Shown here: positions 62,194 to 64,000 of the stretch, piece by piece
How the letters are laid out: each line of letters starts with the position of its first letter
How positions within the stretch are numbered: position 1 is the first letter of the stretch
NCBI RefSeq assembly: GCF_017894385.1
Contig: NZ_CP059560.1
Coordinates: 620,001 to 684,000 of the forward strand
Direction of reading: 5' to 3'
DNA: 64,000 nt
DNA from: Aromatoleum petrolei
GTDB taxonomy: Bacteria; Pseudomonadota; Gammaproteobacteria; Burkholderiales; Rhodocyclaceae
Notes under the pieces: model-generated
Databases searched by the model: none
Told to the model about the DNA's origin: nothing
What the model saw: the letters and a program-made list of their open reading frames with translations, nothing else
Program-made: the position numbers and the translations under genes

Positions 62194-63245
62194 GCCCGCA
62201 CCTCGATCCCCGCGATCGCCGCTTCGAGCAGGCGCACCGCGGACGAATGATGCTGCGCGCCGGTTTCCGCCGGAGCCTTGCCTGCGCAGGATCGCGCATG
62301 GCTGGCCTCGAGCATGATGCCGAGCTTGAAGCGTGCCATCGCGACGTACCAATTGATCGCCGACAGATCGCGCGCGCTGCGCTGGCGATAGTGTTCGACG
62401 AGTTCGGCGGTCGAGGGAAGACCGTCGGCGGGCGCGATGCGGATGGTGCCGGCGCCCCGCCCGTCGCGGTCGGGCCAGGTCGCGACGAGCCAGCCGAGGT
62501 CGAGCAGCGGATCCCCCAGCGTCGCAAGCTCCCAGTCGATGATCGCTGCAAGCGCCGGCCGGTCATGCCGGAACATCACGTTGCCGAAGTGATAATCGCC
62601 GTGCATCAGCCCCGGAACGTTGGCTGCCGGCACGTGCGCTTCGAGCCAGTCGGCCACCTCGCGCACACCAGGCAGCGCCTGCGGCCCCGGCCAACCGGGC
62701 TGCTCCGCGCAGCGCTCGAGGTGCATGAGCCAGCGCGGCACTTGCCGCTCAAGAAACCCTTCCGGCCGCCCGAAGTCCGCCAGTCCGACCGCATCGGGCG
62801 CGACCTCGCCCAGGCGCAGCAAGGCATCGACCATCGACAGCCCCATCGCATGGCGCCACGTCGGATCAGTGGCATAGAGCCCCCGGAGCGGCGTGGGCGT
62901 TGCGGTAAAGCCATCCACCGGAGCCATCAGGTAGAACGGCGCACCGAGCACCGACGCATCCCTGCAGGCAGCAATCAGGCGCGGGTGGGGTACCGCCGTG
63001 CCGGCAAGTGCTCCGAGCAGCCGCGCCTCACGGAGAAAGGTCGCGTGGATCTCGGGCTTTGCGCCCGGCGGCGGGCAGCGCAGGACGTACTCGGCGCCGT
63101 CCCGAAAAAAGCGCAGCAGGACGTTCTGCGTGCCCCCGGTGAGCGGCGTGACCGAGTCGATCGCCCCACTACCCAGCCCCTGCGCATCCATCCATTCGGC
63201 GAGTCGTCCGAGATCGACCTCCGCCGCCCACCCGTGAGCGCTCAT
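62190..63245 (-). CDS. Aminoglycoside phosphotransferase (APH) family protein
   Basis: 351 aa kinase-like fold. ATP-binding loop region PLTGGTQNVLLRF, catalytic loop MHGDYHFGNVMF and the Mg-binding Asp in IIDWELATLGDPLLDLG. This group often occurs next to acyl-CoA dehydrogenases (ACAD10/11-type pairs), as here: its ATG overlaps the stop of the acyl-CoA dehydrogenase gene by 4 nt. In the ACAD10/11 model, the kinase phosphorylates a 4-hydroxyacyl-CoA and the dehydrogenase-like partner processes it. I infer such a two-step function. Confidence 0.88.
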   Translation of the reverse strand: MSAHGWAAEVDLGRLAEWMDAQGLGSGAIDSVTPLTGGTQNVLLRFFRDGAEYVLRCPPPGAKPEIHATFLREARLLGALAGTAVPHPRLIAACRDASVLGAPFYLMAPVDGFTATPTPLRGLYATDPTWRHAMGLSMVDALLRLGEVAPDAVGLADFGRPEGFLERQVPRWLMHLERCAEQPGWPGPQALPGVREVADWLEAHVPAANVPGLMHGDYHFGNVMFRHDRPALAAIIDWELATLGDPLLDLGWLVATWPDRDGRGAGTIRIAPADGLPSTAELVEHYRQRSARDLSAINWYVAMARFKLGIMLEASHARSCAGKAPAETGAQHHSSAVRLLEAAIAGIEVRA

Positions 63246-64000
63246 CCCAGCACCGCGCTGAACTTCGCCCGTGCAGCGGCCTCGGCCGTCGGCCGGTGAT
63301 AGTCCGGGAACAGGTCCTCGCAACCGGTGTACTCGCGCAGCAACTGCTTGGCGACGGTGACCTTGTGCACCTCGGTGGGACCGTCCGCGAGCCCCATCTG
63401 GTAGGCGCGCACGATCAGGCCGACGAAGGGCATCTCGCACGACACCCCTATCGATCCATGCACCTGCAATGCGCTCGACGCGATGTCGTGCAGCACCTTG
63501 GGCATCGTCGCCTTCACCGCGGCGATGTCCTTGCGCACCTTCATGTAGTCCTGGTACTTGTCGATGCGCCAGGCAGTGCGCATGACCAGCAGGCGGAACT
63601 GCTCGAGCTGGATCCACGCATCGGCGATCCTCTCCTGCACCATCTGCTTGTCCGCGAGCAGCGAGCCCTGGGTGCTGCGCGACAAGGCCCGCTCGCACAG
63701 CGCGTCGAGCGCCTTCTGCGACTGGCCGATGACGCGCATCGCGTGGTGCACGCGCCCCCCGCCGAGGCGCACCTGCGCGACGACGAAGGCCTCGCCCGGC
63801 GCGCCGAGCATGTTCTCCGCCGCCACCCGCACCCGGTCGAAGTTCAGGTAGCCATGAGTCGCCTCGGGATCGTCAGGGACGCCGACGTTACGGACGATCT
63901 CGATTCCCGGCGTGCAGGCAGGCACGATGAACATGCTCATGCCTTTGTAGGGCGACACGGTCGGATCGGTGATCGCCATGACGATGTAGAACGCGGCATA
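63242..64000 (-). CDS. Acyl-CoA dehydrogenase, C-terminal part (runs off window)
   Basis: 252 codons of the open frame are visible; the N-terminus lies beyond base 64000. Signatures: SMFIVPACTPGIEIVRNVGV (middle beta domain), QVRLGGGRVHHAMRVIGQSQ, and the C-terminal ALQVHGSIGVSCEMPF and GLADGPTEVHKVTVAKQLL. The ADGPTEVH motif and the coupled phosphotransferase gene fit the ACAD10/11 group. The Met at 63977-63979 is internal; the frame stays open upstream. Confidence 0.9.
   Translation of the reverse strand, partial: YAAFYIVMAITDPTVSPYKGMSMFIVPACTPGIEIVRNVGVPDDPEATHGYLNFDRVRVAAENMLGAPGEAFVVAQVRLGGGRVHHAMRVIGQSQKALDALCERALSRSTQGSLLADKQMVQERIADAWIQLEQFRLLVMRTAWRIDKYQDYMKVRKDIAAVKATMPKVLHDIASSALQVHGSIGVSCEMPFVGLIVRAYQMGLADGPTEVHKVTVAKQLLREYTGCEDLFPDYHRPTAEAAARAKFSAVLG

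Noticed and set aside
1..64000. CRISPR arrays, rRNA/tRNA genes, complete insertion sequences
   Set aside because: I looked for regular repeats, transposase motifs and tRNA-like cloverleaves and found none I could support.

Overview
The window is 64 kb of high-GC bacterial DNA, mostly closely packed catabolic operons. Gene content (DUF1302/DUF1329/YCF48/RND uptake module, fused indolepyruvate oxidoreductase with ETF, bacteriohemerythrin, many acyl-CoA enzymes) suggests an environmental betaproteobacterium, perhaps Rhodocyclales (Azoarcus/Thauera/Zoogloea-like). The phylum call is inference; there is no rRNA or tRNA gene here to confirm it.

Catabolic part 1 (1-13.0 kb, minus strand): one long operon begins with outer-membrane and periplasmic proteins (DUF1302, DUF1329, YCF48) and an RND/MMPL pump. 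It continues with a VOC protein, enoyl-CoA hydratase, SDR, quinone-type dehydrogenase, two unusual Rieske-oxygenase-like proteins and an MFS transporter cut by the window edge. Part 2 (13.2-20.0 kb, minus): SDRs, thiolase, 3-hydroxyacyl-CoA dehydrogenase, FAH-family hydrolase, amidohydrolase and a TetR regulator, with a DUF2889 gene diverging. Part 3 (20.8-33.8 kb): ring-hydroxylating dioxygenase alpha and beta subunits, a putidaredoxin-like ferredoxin and its reductase, MFS, FAH hydrolase and SDR on the minus strand. Diverging from them are DUF35 plus a Cys-less thiolase, then a Cache protein, an IclR regulator, a [3Fe-4S]-type ferredoxin, an SDR and an extradiol dioxygenase. The separated oxygenase and unusual ferredoxin, the IclR gene, extradiol dioxygenase, Cys-less thiolase and P450 resemble the dit clusters for abietane diterpenoid (resin acid) catabolism. 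I infer a polycyclic terpenoid or steroid-like substrate.

Middle (33.8-44.7 kb): a UspA-hemerythrin fusion, an MFS exporter with a C-terminal ABM-like domain, a small secreted peptide, an MNT/HEPN toxin-antitoxin pair with four palindromic operators, etfBA, a fused indolepyruvate oxidoreductase and a LysR gene.

Accessory island (about 44.9-50.6 kb): base composition drops clearly to AT-rich. It holds a two-gene phosphorelay unlike any I know. A 1049-aa protein joins two degenerate RNase III-like domains, a dsRNA-binding domain and a C-terminal histidine kinase. It overlaps by 4 nt a response regulator whose output is an AlbA_2/Schlafen-like domain. A DUF2971 gene lies next to it. I read this as a candidate double-stranded-RNA-sensing two-component system, probably anti-phage or stress related; it is the main candidate for an undescribed system here.

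Catabolic part 4 (51.6-64 kb, minus): bacteriohemerythrin, folE, an acyl-CoA dehydrogenase, enoyl-CoA hydratase, a heteromeric-type acyl-CoA dehydrogenase pair, amidohydrolase, P450, SDR, MFS, an aminoglycoside-phosphotransferase-fold protein and a partial acyl-CoA dehydrogenase. Palindromes in front of many of these operons suggest TetR/IclR-type control.
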